Assembly (NCBI GenBank): GCA_024685975.1 | Contig: JAIBDZ010000001.1 | Location: 1-64,000, forward strand | Direction: 5' to 3' | DNA length: 64,000 nucleotides | DNA from: Piscirickettsiaceae bacterium | Lineage (GTDB): Bacteria > Pseudomonadota > Gammaproteobacteria > Nitrosococcales > Methylophagaceae | Shown here: piece by piece, positions 18,274 through 27,303 of the stretch | How the letters are laid out: each line of letters starts with the position of its first letter | How positions within the stretch are numbered: the stretch's first letter is position 1 | The notes under the pieces: generated by a model | The model's database searches: none | What the model was told of the DNA's origin: nothing | What the model saw: only the letters and a program-made list of their open reading frames with translations | Translations under genes and position numbers: made by a program

Positions 18274-19296
18274 TTATTGTTGACACCAGTTTGCTAATGT
18301 TTTCACCCATTGAGGGTGGTGATTTAAGCAAGGAATTAGTGTCAAATTGTCGCCACCGGCTTGTTGGAAAACTTCTTTTCCTCGAATAGCAATTTCTTCT
18401 AATGTTTCTAAGCAGTCCGTGACAAATGCCGGACAAATCACTAGTACATTTTTTTTGCCGGCTTTGGCTAGGGCTCTTAATGTATCTTCTGTGTTTGGTT
18501 CTAGCCATTTTGCCCTCCCCAAACGAGATTGAAAAGCAACAGAGTACTGATCGCTGTTGAGTTGGGCTTGTTCAACAAAAAGTTGTGTCGTCTTCATGAC
18601 TTGATGTCGATAGCATGTGGCATGCGCTGGGTGAGGCGTCTCACAACAATCTGGTGATTGAAGGCAGTGTGATTTCGATGTGTCGCATTTGAGGATATGT
18701 GACTCAGGTAAGCCATGATAACTAAAGACAAGATGATCATATTGTTCGGCTAAATAGGGTGCAGCACTTTCGACTAAAGCTGAGATATAGTCTGGCTGTT
18801 GATAGAATGGGGCAGGAATAGTGAGTTTTATCGACAGATTTTGCCGTTTTATGACCGCTTTGGCTTGTTCAACTGATGTTGTCACTGTGCTCTCGGCAAA
18901 ATGCGGGTAGAGCGGAATAAACAAAACTTCTTCGATATTGTCTTGATTGGCTAATTTCAATAGGGCAGATTCGATATCTGGAGACCCATATCGCATCGCC
19001 AGTTCGACCGGCATGTCGAGTTGCTGTTGTAAGGCCGTTTTTAATTGTTGAGATAATACAATGAGCGGCGATCCTTCTTCTAACCATACGCTTTTATAGG
19101 CTTCAGCCGATTCTTTAGGTCGAGTGGGCAAGACCAATAAGTTGACGATGAGCTTTCTGATTAACCAAGGTAATTGAATGACGTAGGGATCCATTAAGAA
19201 CTGATCCAGATAACGTCTGACCGATGCAACATCAGTATTGTCAGGAGACCCTAAATTGACTAAAAGAACAGCGCGATTACTCATTATGTGACTCAT
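18274..19296 (-). CDS. hemH: ferrochelatase HemH
   Basis: A 340-residue ferrochelatase. Motifs: LLVNLGSPD at the N-terminus, MRYGSPDIESAL, the catalytic His segment FSYHGLPESH, AFQSRLGRAKWLEPNTEDTL, and CPAFVTDCLETLEEIAIRG. It inserts Fe(II) into protoporphyrin IX, the last step of haem b synthesis. A second in-frame ATG (19284) is an equally possible start. hemL in the same window serves an earlier step of the pathway but is about 19 kb away. Confidence 0.96.
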   Translation of the reverse strand: MSHIMSNRAVLLVNLGSPDNTDVASVRRYLDQFLMDPYVIQLPWLIRKLIVNLLVLPTRPKESAEAYKSVWLEEGSPLIVLSQQLKTALQQQLDMPVELAMRYGSPDIESALLKLANQDNIEEVLFIPLYPHFAESTVTTSVEQAKAVIKRQNLSIKLTIPAPFYQQPDYISALVESAAPYLAEQYDHLVFSYHGLPESHILKCDTSKSHCLQSPDCCETPHPAHATCYRHQVMKTTQLFVEQAQLNSDQYSVAFQSRLGRAKWLEPNTEDTLRALAKAGKKNVLVICPAFVTDCLETLEEIAIRGKEVFQQAGGDNLTLIPCLNHHPQWVKTLANWCQQ

Positions 19297-19479
19297 TTAT
19301 GTATAGGCATAGATCGTGCTTAGCAGTATAGTGGATATGGGACGTTTTGCCCATGGATTGAACTATAACAGACTCGTTAGTAAGCACAATCATGTTGATA
19401 AGCATGATGTCGCTGTACCATTCTATAAGCCTGATGTAGACTCACTTTATCAATCATAACATTCAGTTTAAGGAATGAT

Positions 19480-22400
19480 GTGGAACGGGTAATCAATTTT
19501 TTGATCGCAAATATAGCCATGACGATTGTCTATGTTATTGCTGGTCTATTAACGATAAATTTGTCCGTCTTACCAAGCGGTGCAACACCGCTTTGGGCCC
19601 CTAGTGGTATTGCTTTAGCGGCGGTGTTGATTTGGGGCTATCGATTATTACCGGGTGTGTTTATTGGCGATAGTATTATCGCGATTTATTATGCCAGTAT
19701 GGGATTACCTCATCCTTTCATCATGGGGGGACTTTTTGGTTTTCAAGCTGCATTTCAAGCGGGATTAGGACGTTACCTCTTAATACGCTGCGGTGTGTGG
19801 CCTTCTGCATTGGTGACGGGTTGGGCGATTTTTCAATTCTTTGTTATCGCTGCATTGTTGTCGACGCTATTGCCAGCCTTGTTGGTGATTGGCGTGCAGT
19901 TTTATCTGTCGATGTTAGATCTGTCGACGTGGTTTGAGTCGTTATTGATTTGGTGGATAGGAAGTGGCCTTGGCATCTTGACCATGACACCGGTGGTGTT
20001 GGTATTATTTGCTAAGCCTACGCAGCAGTGGTTAGAAAGGTTGTTTACTGTTGCGATGCCTTTATTTGCGCTATTTGTCATCTTGATTTTGACATTGCAT
20101 TACGCACAAGATAATGAACGTGAAAAATTAACGCATCATTTTGAAGATAATGCCAAAGTCGCGCATTTGTTGACTGATAGGCAGGTCAATTTATATCAAG
20201 CATCGTTGAAAAATATGCGGGCCTTTTTTCAAAATAGCGTGGCTGTTTCCGAGCAAGAATTTAAGGATTACCTTAAAGATATAGCAAATGGTCATGGAGA
20301 AAGCCCGCTTTATCGATTTGGTTGGGCTGAGCGGGTCATGCTGGGACAGAAGCAAGCTTATGAGATCTATGCCAATACCGCGATCACAGAATGGAATGCT
20401 GCTGGTGGCAAAGTGGTTCCAGCAAAGGTGAGAAGTGAATATTATCCTGTGCAATATATTCAACATTCTTCAGATGGTAATGATCACTTACTACAAGGTG
20501 TATGGCAAAAGAAAGGGTTAGATTTGTGCACGTCAGTATTGACGAGTCGTCGCTGTCAATTAATCACAAATAATGCCAAAGTGACGATACAACGTAGCCG
20601 GCTTGATGCTGGTAAGCCGATTGCCGAACAGCAGTTTTTATATGCCATGCCAGTATTAAATAAAGGCGATCAAGTGACTGGTATTGTCTTTCGAGTATTT
20701 GAATATCAAGCTTTAGTCGATGATTTTTTAATGTCTTCCGTCAAGCAATGGCTTGAGCTGGAAGTGGTTGATCCTAGAACAGGCCGAGTCTTGTTTTCTT
20801 CTTTGGCAGACCAAAATGAGACGTTTGATCGCTCTAAGCTTTCGGTGTCTTACTCGCTAGGTATCATGAACGAACATTGGGTCTTTCATTATTATCCGTC
20901 GAGTTATTTACTAGAAAATTATGCTGCTTGGCAGTCATACGGCATTATGATGACGGCTTTTTTAATGATTACTTTGATCGCGACTTTGTTGATGATTTTG
21001 ACAGGTCGGGCACAAGTTGTTGAGGCCGAAGTCAAAGAAAAAACGAAAGAAATCCAGCTTAATACTCAATTGTTATTAGAAAGCGAATCAAAATATCGTT
21101 GTTTGGTTGAAAATATTCAAGGTGCGTATTTGCTCTACCGTTATGGTTTGGATGGTATTTATAGTTATATCAGTCCTTCAGTGAGTGAGATCTTAGGATA
21201 TGACCAAGCCGACTTTCTAACCCGTTATGATGAGCACTGGGCTGATACTCCTCAAAATGAGCGAGCTCGCCAGTTTGTTCGTTTAGCCTTAGATGGCAAA
21301 GCGGTTGATTATGAAGTGGATACCGTTGCAAAAAATGGGGCGTTATTGAGTTTTTCAATCCATGAACATCCTGTTTTTGATGATAAAGGGAAAGTGCAAC
21401 ACGTTGAAGGCATTGCTCAAGATATTACTGAATCAAAAAAAATTAGGTTGAATTTAGAAAAATTGTCATTAGCGATGCGACATAATCCTAATGCAGTATT
21501 AATCACCGATAGAGACGGTAATATTGAATACGTCAATGCGAAATTCACTAGCATGACGGGATATTCTGCTAATGATGAGATTGGAAAATGGCCTGATGCA
21601 ATGCAGGTTGAAAGTGCTGATTCTGATGTGTATTCAGATCTCTGGCAAACCTTGTTATCTGGCGATGAGTGGCATGGTGAAATACAAAATCGTAAAAAAA
21701 ATGGTGATGTCTATTGGGTGAAAGAAGTCATTGCTCCGATGTTGGATGATGTTGGCAATGTAACTCATTTTATTGTGACTCAAGAAGATGTTACCGAGGA
21801 GCGAGCGTTGAGCGCTCAAACTTCTTATCAAGCAAGTCATGATTTATTAACGGGCTTGATGAACCGACACGAATTTGAAAAACGGCTTGATCGTGCCTTG
21901 GTTTCTGCAAAACGGGACTTTGTTGAACATACATTATGCTATTTAGATTTAGACCGGTTTAAAGTGGTCAATGATACGTGTGGTCATATTGCTGGGGATG
22001 AATTATTGCGTCAAATCGGCGCGATGATGGCAGCAAACACACGCTCTAGAGATACCTTGGCGAGATTGGGTGGTGATGAGTTTGTGTTATTAATGGAACA
22101 TTGCAGTATTGAACAAGCGCACCAAGCGAGTGAGTTGATTATTGATCTGTTCCGGAATTTCCGTTTTCATTGGGAGGAGCATGTTTTCACTGTCGGCGTG
22201 AGTATTGGGCTTGCCATTATTGATCAGCATATTAAAGACAATGAAGAAGCGATTAAAAATGCTGATGTCGCTTGTTATGATGCTAAAGATAATGGACGTA
22301 ACCAGATTAAGGTGTATACAGAAGATCACGAGCGTTTGCAGAAACGACGAGGTGATATTCAATGGAGCACAGAAATCAGCAACGCCCTAGATAACGATCG

Positions 22401-23142
22401 TTTATTACTTTATGCACAACCGATTGTGGCTTTGCAAAATGAGGATGCATGTGAAGGGTATGAAATTCTGCTGAGAATGAAAATGGAGGATGGTCGCATT
22501 GTGCCGCCAGGGGCCTTCTTGCCTGCCGCTGAACGTTATAATTCTGCGACGCGTATTGATCGTTGGGTGGTGAACCATACCTTGCAATGGTTAAGTGAAC
22601 ACCGGTCGTTATTGCCTCAGATTGGGCGGATATCGATTAATTTGTCAGGGCAATCTTTAGATGATGAAGCCATGACAGAATATATTATTCGTGAATTTGA
22701 ACGTGGCGAAATTCCTGCGGATAAAGTGAAATTTGAAATTACTGAAACAGCCGCGATCGCTAACCTACAAGATGCGACTCAATTTATTAGTCGTTTAAAA
22801 CGTTTTGGTTGTCGATTTGCATTGGATGATTTTGGCAGCGGTTTATCATCATTTGCTTATCTAAAGAATTTGGATGTCGATACGTTGAAAATCGATGGTA
22901 TGTTTATCAAAGACATGCTTAACGATAAGCTCGATTATGAAATGGTGAAGTCGATTAATGACATTGGCCATGTCATGGGGTTAGAGACGGTCGCAGAATT
23001 TGTTGAGTCGGATGCTATCTTAGATAAAATAAGAGCAATAGGAATTGATTATGCTCAAGGATATAGTCTCGGCAAACCCGTCCCGATAGAAACATTGGTC
23101 GTAGATGGTCAGTTGACGCGTGAGAAATTAAAGCCGCACTGA
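19480..23142 (+). CDS. MASE1-CHASE-PAS-PAS-GGDEF-EAL c-di-GMP signalling protein
   Basis: A 1220-residue protein beginning at GTG with AGGA just upstream. A MASE1-like membrane domain spans about 1-215, a CHASE-like extracytoplasmic region about 235-470, then a transmembrane helix near 485-505 and two PAS domains (about 540-665 and 665-795). The GGDEF domain has GGDEF at 864-868 and I-site RSRD five residues before it. The EAL domain starts with the variant EILLR (Glu995) and keeps INLSGQS, FEITETAAI, DDFGSGLSS, LKIDGMF and ETVAEFVE, so phosphodiesterase activity is likely. Which activity dominates cannot be read. It sits alone between hemH and a tRNA gene. Confidence 0.93.
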   Translation: MERVINFLIANIAMTIVYVIAGLLTINLSVLPSGATPLWAPSGIALAAVLIWGYRLLPGVFIGDSIIAIYYASMGLPHPFIMGGLFGFQAAFQAGLGRYLLIRCGVWPSALVTGWAIFQFFVIAALLSTLLPALLVIGVQFYLSMLDLSTWFESLLIWWIGSGLGILTMTPVVLVLFAKPTQQWLERLFTVAMPLFALFVILILTLHYAQDNEREKLTHHFEDNAKVAHLLTDRQVNLYQASLKNMRAFFQNSVAVSEQEFKDYLKDIANGHGESPLYRFGWAERVMLGQKQAYEIYANTAITEWNAAGGKVVPAKVRSEYYPVQYIQHSSDGNDHLLQGVWQKKGLDLCTSVLTSRRCQLITNNAKVTIQRSRLDAGKPIAEQQFLYAMPVLNKGDQVTGIVFRVFEYQALVDDFLMSSVKQWLELEVVDPRTGRVLFSSLADQNETFDRSKLSVSYSLGIMNEHWVFHYYPSSYLLENYAAWQSYGIMMTAFLMITLIATLLMILTGRAQVVEAEVKEKTKEIQLNTQLLLESESKYRCLVENIQGAYLLYRYGLDGIYSYISPSVSEILGYDQADFLTRYDEHWADTPQNERARQFVRLALDGKAVDYEVDTVAKNGALLSFSIHEHPVFDDKGKVQHVEGIAQDITESKKIRLNLEKLSLAMRHNPNAVLITDRDGNIEYVNAKFTSMTGYSANDEIGKWPDAMQVESADSDVYSDLWQTLLSGDEWHGEIQNRKKNGDVYWVKEVIAPMLDDVGNVTHFIVTQEDVTEERALSAQTSYQASHDLLTGLMNRHEFEKRLDRALVSAKRDFVEHTLCYLDLDRFKVVNDTCGHIAGDELLRQIGAMMAANTRSRDTLARLGGDEFVLLMEHCSIEQAHQASELIIDLFRNFRFHWEEHVFTVGVSIGLAIIDQHIKDNEEAIKNADVACYDAKDNGRNQIKVYTEDHERLQKRRGDIQWSTEISNALDNDRLLLYAQPIVALQNEDACEGYEILLRMKMEDGRIVPPGAFLPAAERYNSATRIDRWVVNHTLQWLSEHRSLLPQIGRISINLSGQSLDDEAMTEYIIREFERGEIPADKVKFEITETAAIANLQDATQFISRLKRFGCRFALDDFGSGLSSFAYLKNLDVDTLKIDGMFIKDMLNDKLDYEMVKSINDIGHVMGLETVAEFVESDAILDKIRAIGIDYAQGYSLGKPVPIETLVVDGQLTREKLKPH

Positions 23143-23157
23143 TATACTTGTCAGCAT

Positions 23158-23232
23158 GCCCCCGTAGTTGAATGGATACAATAGGGCCCTCCTAAGGCTT
23201 AGGTGCAGGTTCGATTCCTGCCGGGGGCACCA
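23158..23232 (+). tRNA. tRNA-Arg (anticodon CCU)
   Basis: A complete 75-nt cloverleaf: acceptor stem GCCCCCG (23158-23164) with CGGGGGC (23222-23228), discriminator A and encoded CCA (23230-23232). The anticodon stem GGGCC / GGCTT encloses loop CTCCTAA with anticodon CCT at 23191-23193, and the T-stem GCAGG / CCTGC encloses TTCGATT. It decodes the rare AGG codon. The rest of the 23143-23480 interval holds only a terminator hairpin near 23432; no integrase or repeated tRNA end was seen. Confidence 0.96.
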
Positions 23233-23431
23233 TTGGCTTTAGTGACAACGTGTGTCATCTCGATGAACTTGATTTCAGCTGTTTTAGCACAACTGACAAT
23301 GATGCAAGATGTAGGAACGACACGATAAGGTGTTCCAAGTTGATGTCAATATTCAGAACGGTGTCATAATAATCAATGAGGTAGGGGTGTTTTAAAGCTA
23401 AAAAAACCGACTATTGATGTGATTAAAAAAG

Positions 23432-23460
23432 AAAAGCCACCTTAGGAAAGGTGGCTTTTT
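23432..23460. terminator. bidirectional intrinsic terminator
   Basis: AAAA, stem GCCACCTT / AAGGTGGC around loop AGGA (23436-23455), then TTTTT. It lies 20 bp past the stop of the minus-strand VPLPA-CTERM gene and can also stop transcription coming from the tRNA side. Confidence 0.88.
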
Positions 23461-23480
23461 TGTATCCATGAAACGTATTT

Positions 23481-24077
23481 TTAGGCTTGTTTCGCTTTAC
23501 GACGTAATCCCATAAAACCTAATAATGCAGGAGCAAACAAAAAGGCTGCTGCTGGAACAGGTACTTGAGATAATTCTTCAGTTGTCACTGTCAACTCTGC
23601 GTAATCTAATGCCCAAGCATCAAGACGGCTAGCGGTTGTGAATGATAATGTTTCACTACCATTTAACAAATGTAAGATAGATGACAAGTTAAATGTATCT
23701 AGGCGAGCATAACTAAAGATGCCAATCTGCGCATCTGACAATGTACCGACTGTTTGACCATCGATAGCAATAGATGTATTACGTAAAAAACCATCACCAG
23801 CATGGAAAATTTCCAAACTTGCATCAATAAGATTGCCAAGGCCAGCAAGGCTGTATGTAAAAGTAAATGATTGGTTACCGATTAAGACTTGGTCTGTACC
23901 ATTGCCATCACCACCACCGACAATTGAACCGATGACGTCACTCACAGTGATGCGATCATCTGGGGCAATACCAAGACCAAAACCATCTTTATCACCAATC
24001 GTTGAGACAACTGTTGCAGCATATGCAGTTGATGAGAGTGATAGGCTTAAAAAGAGAATAGATAAAAACTTTTTCAC
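23481..24077 (-). CDS. VPLPA-CTERM sorting domain protein (PEP-CTERM class)
   Basis: A 198-residue exported protein. It has an N-terminal signal peptide (KKFLSILFLSLSLSSTAYAA), a beta-rich middle part, and a C-terminal sorting signal VPVPAAAFLFAPALLGFMG followed by RRK, i.e. motif, hydrophobic helix, basic tail. Such tails are cut by exosortase-type transpeptidases and serve surface or exopolysaccharide-linked proteins. The start is taken as GTG 24077 because GGAG lies 6 bp before it; an ATG at 24089 is in frame but lacks a site. No exosortase is in the window. A GEMM-like leader is directly upstream. Confidence 0.85.
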   Translation of the reverse strand: MKKFLSILFLSLSLSSTAYAATVVSTIGDKDGFGLGIAPDDRITVSDVIGSIVGGGDGNGTDQVLIGNQSFTFTYSLAGLGNLIDASLEIFHAGDGFLRNTSIAIDGQTVGTLSDAQIGIFSYARLDTFNLSSILHLLNGSETLSFTTASRLDAWALDYAELTVTTEELSQVPVPAAAFLFAPALLGFMGLRRKAKQA

Positions 24078-24095
24078 GTCGAGCTCCATAAATTA

Positions 24096-24168
24096 AGCAA
24101 CCCAGCCCTGATGTATGATTTACACAGCTGTAGGCTTTCCGTCCCTGGTTCGCACCAAGTTTGGCTGA
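24096..24168 (-). promoter_or_regulatory. candidate c-di-GMP-I (GEMM-like) riboswitch leader
   Basis: Read on the minus strand: CCAAAC, a stem TTGGT/ACCAG capped by GNRA tetraloop GCGA, then GGGACGGAAAGCC. Next comes a second hairpin (CAGC-TGTGT ... ATACA-...-GCTG), then GGGTTGC. This follows the GEMM-I core order (AAAC, GNRA-capped stem, GGGACGCAAAGCC, second stem, GGGUU). The bases closing the core contain a C-C mismatch, so it may be a variant or a decayed copy. An extended -10 (TGGTAAAAT, plus 24199-24207) lies upstream. The element ends about 10 bp before the GGAG of the VPLPA-CTERM gene. Confidence 0.45.
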
Positions 24169-24242
24169 AAAAAGTAAATAGCCTTATTTACAGTGTTTAT
24201 TTTACCAGAAAAATAAGGGGGAAATAGTGTACTTTGGTACTA

Positions 24243-24707
24243 CTAGATGTAGAGCGTGATATCTGCTTCACTGGCAAATTCTAAAAAGGTCGCCGCGCCA
24301 CCAGAACTAATCTGCTCAATAAAATCGTCAGGCTTATAATCAAACAAATCAACCGTCATTTGACAGGCAATAAGCTCGACTTCCGCTTCGATGCAGATAT
24401 CGCGTAACTCTTCTAAACTGGCGACGCCTTTATTTTTAATTTTACGTTTCATCATCCAAGTCGCAAACCATTCTAAACCAGGGATGATTTGAACAATACT
24501 AGGCACGGGAACGGGCATAGGCATTGCCGGATTACCTAAGGGGGAGACTTTGAGGTTCGGTTCTTTTGTTAACAGCGACAAACCATAAAAAGTGAAAAAA
24601 ACTTTCACTTCAAACCCAAGAGCGGCGGCCGTAGAGGCGAGTAAAAATGGGGGGTAAGCACTATCAAGTGTGCCTTTGCTGGCGATGATAGCCATTTTCT
24701 TAGCCAT
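24243..24707 (-). CDS. DsrE2-like sulfur-trafficking protein
   Basis: A 154-residue DsrE/F-fold protein: KKMAIIASKGTLDSAYPPF at the N-terminus, a hydrophobic middle segment with FTFYGLSLL, and a conserved Cys in ELIACQMTVDLF near residue 117. DsrE2 proteins carry persulfide sulfur with TusA and rhodanese in sulfur oxidisers. It overlaps the tusA gene upstream by 1 bp. The exact DsrE subgroup is judged from the pattern and the neighbour. Confidence 0.8.
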   Translation of the reverse strand: MAKKMAIIASKGTLDSAYPPFLLASTAAALGFEVKVFFTFYGLSLLTKEPNLKVSPLGNPAMPMPVPVPSIVQIIPGLEWFATWMMKRKIKNKGVASLEELRDICIEAEVELIACQMTVDLFDYKPDDFIEQISSGGAATFLEFASEADITLYI

Positions 24708-24943
24708 TATGAGGCGCCTTTTTCGATGATAAAATTGAGCTTGTCATTTTGTTCTGACATCGTGATTAAAGGATTATTGGTCATTTTGCAAAAGGCAGGA
24801 ATATCTTTTTGCGCACCTTTGTCTGTTGCGATTAAAAGTAGCGTCTCTCCTGCGGCTAGACCAGCTAGCGCTTTACGCGCTTTGAGCACAGGGAGAGGGC
24901 AGCTAAGGCCCGATGTGTCGAGCTCTAATGTGTAATCAGACAT
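24707..24943 (-). CDS. tusA: TusA family sulfurtransferase
   Basis: A 78-residue TusA/SirA-fold protein with the CPxP motif in LDTSGLSCPLPVLKARKAL (Cys15). This Cys carries persulfide. Here the partner is the adjacent dsrE2-like gene rather than the 2-thiouridine genes, suggesting a role in sulfur oxidation or cofactor sulfur supply, possibly including molybdopterin. It is divergent from the BepA-like/soxYZ operon. Confidence 0.88.
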   Translation of the reverse strand: MSDYTLELDTSGLSCPLPVLKARKALAGLAAGETLLLIATDKGAQKDIPAFCKMTNNPLITMSEQNDKLNFIIEKGAS

Positions 24944-25040
24944 ATCTATTTCCTAAATAAACTGTTTTTGCTTAGCCTCAATGATAAACTTAATTGTGTT
25001 TATTGTCTCTTGGAACCGAGTGATCGGTGAGCTGTCTAGA

Positions 25041-26498
25041 ATGGATATGAATACGCGATCTATCACTCTTATATTACTTTGTTTACTGGCACCGTGCCGT
25101 TTTGCTTTTGCAGCCGATATTGCATTACCTGAAATTGGTGATAGTGCGGGGGCTTTAGTTTCTCCTCAAGAAGAGTATCGCATTGGTCAGGCGTTTTATT
25201 GGCGCTTACAACAATCGGTTGATTTGGTTGATGATCCTGAAGTAACGAGTTATTTGTCTCGCTTAGGGGAAAGACTCGTTAGCCATAGTGACGCACCAGC
25301 ATTATCATTTACTTTTTTCATGGTGCCCGATCCGAGTATTAATGCTTTTGCTGCACCCGGTGGCTTTATTGGCGTGAATAGCGGCTTATTATTGACCAGC
25401 CAACAAGAAGATGAATTAGCCTCAGTATTAGCGCATGAAATAGCCCATGTTACCCAACGGCATTTATTGCGTAGTTTTGAGCAAAATAGCCAAATGAATA
25501 TCCCGAGGTTGGCAGCTTTAGTCGGAGCGGTGTTATTAGGGGCGGCGGATGCTCAAGCAGGTGTCGCGGCGATGACAATTGTGCAAGCAAGCGGCGTGCA
25601 AGCCCAAATTAATCATACTCGTGCTCATGAGGCGGAAGCGGATAATTTAGGCATGCAAAACTTGGTGCGTTCAGGATTTGACGCACAAGCCATGCCGACC
25701 TTTTTTGAACGTTTACAACAAAGCAGCCGTTTTTATAATGGCAGTGCCATCCCTGAGTTTTTACGTACCCATCCCGTGACAACATCACGTATTGCTGAAG
25801 CCAGAGGACGGGCTGTGAATTATGGTCGAGCGCCTTTGAAGCAAGATGATTTGGCGTTTTATCTCATTCGTGAAAAACTGCGGGTTAATATAATTAATAA
25901 TCTGACAGAGCTTAAACAATTTTATGTGACGGCCTTGGAAGCTGGAAATGCAAGACGAAAAGAGGCGATGGAATATGGCTATGCTTTAGCGTTATTGAAA
26001 TCTGGCGAATATAGCCGCGCACGAACAGCCATGACCGCATTGATTGAACAAGATCCCGAACGCTTAGCTTATCAATTGGCCTTGGCCGAGATTGAGCGTT
26101 CAAGTGGTCGGCTTGAGCAAGCATTGGCCATTTATCAACGTAATCAGCGCCTTTTCCCTCATGATTATGCCTTAGCGACAGCGGAGGCGAAATTATTACT
26201 ACAAATGAAGGCGCCAGAAAAAGCAGAAGATATATTGTTAGATCAAGTGAAAGTGGGACATGAAGAAGGTAGCTTGTATAAATTGTTAGCACAAGCTTAT
26301 GGCGATATGAATGAAACCAGTGAGGCCCATCGTTGGTTAGCAGAGTATTATTATCAGTCTGGTCATCTTAAATTTGCGTTGGATCAATTCAAGTTGTCAG
26401 AAAAAGCGGCCATAGGCGATCGTTATCAAGAAGCGAAAGTGAAGGCGCGTATTGAAGATGTTAAGGCAACACAGGCGTTATTAAAAGAATATGAGTAA
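25041..26498 (+). CDS. M48 metalloprotease with TPR domain, BepA-like
   Basis: A 485-residue periplasmic protein from ATG 25041 (an in-frame ATG at 24981 would add a 20-residue extension before the signal peptide). The signal peptide is followed by an M48 domain with HEIAH (in LAHEIAHVTQRHLL) and third ligand in RAHEAEADNLG, then a C-terminal TPR region with lengths and positions as in BepA. BepA removes or helps fold outer-membrane proteins such as LptD. The stop overlaps the soxY start by 8 bp, so it heads a three-gene operon. Confidence 0.87.
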   Translation: MDMNTRSITLILLCLLAPCRFAFAADIALPEIGDSAGALVSPQEEYRIGQAFYWRLQQSVDLVDDPEVTSYLSRLGERLVSHSDAPALSFTFFMVPDPSINAFAAPGGFIGVNSGLLLTSQQEDELASVLAHEIAHVTQRHLLRSFEQNSQMNIPRLAALVGAVLLGAADAQAGVAAMTIVQASGVQAQINHTRAHEAEADNLGMQNLVRSGFDAQAMPTFFERLQQSSRFYNGSAIPEFLRTHPVTTSRIAEARGRAVNYGRAPLKQDDLAFYLIREKLRVNIINNLTELKQFYVTALEAGNARRKEAMEYGYALALLKSGEYSRARTAMTALIEQDPERLAYQLALAEIERSSGRLEQALAIYQRNQRLFPHDYALATAEAKLLLQMKAPEKAEDILLDQVKVGHEEGSLYKLLAQAYGDMNETSEAHRWLAEYYYQSGHLKFALDQFKLSEKAAIGDRYQEAKVKARIEDVKATQALLKEYE

Positions 26499-26991
26499 GT
26501 CATATTTGCCAGATTGGCAAAGAAGAGAATGGTTAAAAAGAGGGATTTCTGCTGCCACATTAAGTTTGCTGGCAAGTAGTGGTTTATTATTGCCTCGTCG
26601 TGTTCTAGCGGCTTATTGGCCTAGTCCTGCGTTTAATGCTGATGCTGTTGAAGATGTGCTCTTGGCCTTGATGGGGCAAGCTGACGTCGCCGACAGTCGT
26701 GAGGTCTATTTTGAGAAGGGAAAACCAGCTGATTTTGTGACAGATGGTCGCTCAGTGTCTGTAGCGGTTAATGCCTCATTATCTAACCCTGAACGATTAG
26801 CCATTGTGGTGGATAATCATCCCAACCCACTCGTGATGTCGATGGATTTAAGTCCGTCTGTGCGCCTGCCTCTGCGAACACGGATTAAAGTAGCAGAAGG
26901 TGAGTCGACGGTTCGAGCGATTATTCGCGCTGATGGCCAACTATATCAAACGTCGCAAACAGTGAGAGTGTATGTGGGGGGCGTGGAATAA
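26491..26991 (+). CDS. soxY: SoxY-like carrier protein lacking the swinging-arm cysteine
   Basis: A 166-residue protein with a Tat-type signal peptide (RREWLKRG, then hydrophobic stretch and a cleavage near VLAAY) and a SoxY domain (DVLLALMGQADVADS; VAVNASLSNPERLAIVVDNHPNPL). SoxY of the thiosulfate pathway ends in GGCGG, where Cys carries the sulfur substrate. Here the last residues are VYVGGVE, so the Cys is absent. The DNA reads cleanly to TAA with no alternative frame that restores it. It may be a structural or sensor relative. Family is firm, function is open. Confidence 0.82.
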   Translation: MSKSYLPDWQRREWLKRGISAATLSLLASSGLLLPRRVLAAYWPSPAFNADAVEDVLLALMGQADVADSREVYFEKGKPADFVTDGRSVSVAVNASLSNPERLAIVVDNHPNPLVMSMDLSPSVRLPLRTRIKVAEGESTVRAIIRADGQLYQTSQTVRVYVGGVE

Positions 26992-27303
26992 ATGTTCTTA
27001 ACAGACAAAGATCGGCTACGCGCTATATTGCATAAAGAGATGACAGAAGTTCGAATGCTGATGATGCATCCTATGCAAGAAGAACAACAGTTACCTAATA
27101 TGGTGATAGAGGCTAACTATATTCAAACGATTCATTGTTGGCGTAATGATGAGCAAATGTTAGTGATTCATTGTGGTCCTGCTACTTCTGCGAATCCTTT
27201 TTTTGCTTTTCATTTAGATGGTGGTGCCTCGGGTGACCTTATTAAAGTGCGCTGGGTTGATAACCAAGGCCATAAAGGCATTATCGAAACACGCGTACAT
27301 TAA
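26992..27303 (+). CDS. soxZ: SoxZ-like protein
   Basis: A 103-residue protein that starts immediately after the soxY stop. It has SoxZ features: KEMTEVRMLMMHPM near the N-terminus, IHCGPATSANPFFAFHL, and the tail VRWVDNQGHKGIIETRV. SoxZ forms the heterodimer with SoxY. Other sox genes (A, X, B, C, D) are absent from the window. The 3' end overlaps that of the convergent msrA by 4 bp. Confidence 0.88.
   Translation: MFLTDKDRLRAILHKEMTEVRMLMMHPMQEEQQLPNMVIEANYIQTIHCWRNDEQMLVIHCGPATSANPFFAFHLDGGASGDLIKVRWVDNQGHKGIIETRVH

Noticed and set aside
23113-23148. TTGACG plus TATACT as a promoter for the tRNA
   Set aside because: The spacer is 24 bases, too long for a sigma-70 promoter.
23158-23480. 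tRNA-Arg as an integration site for a mobile element
   Set aside because: No integrase, no repeated tRNA 3' end and no change of gene type follow it.
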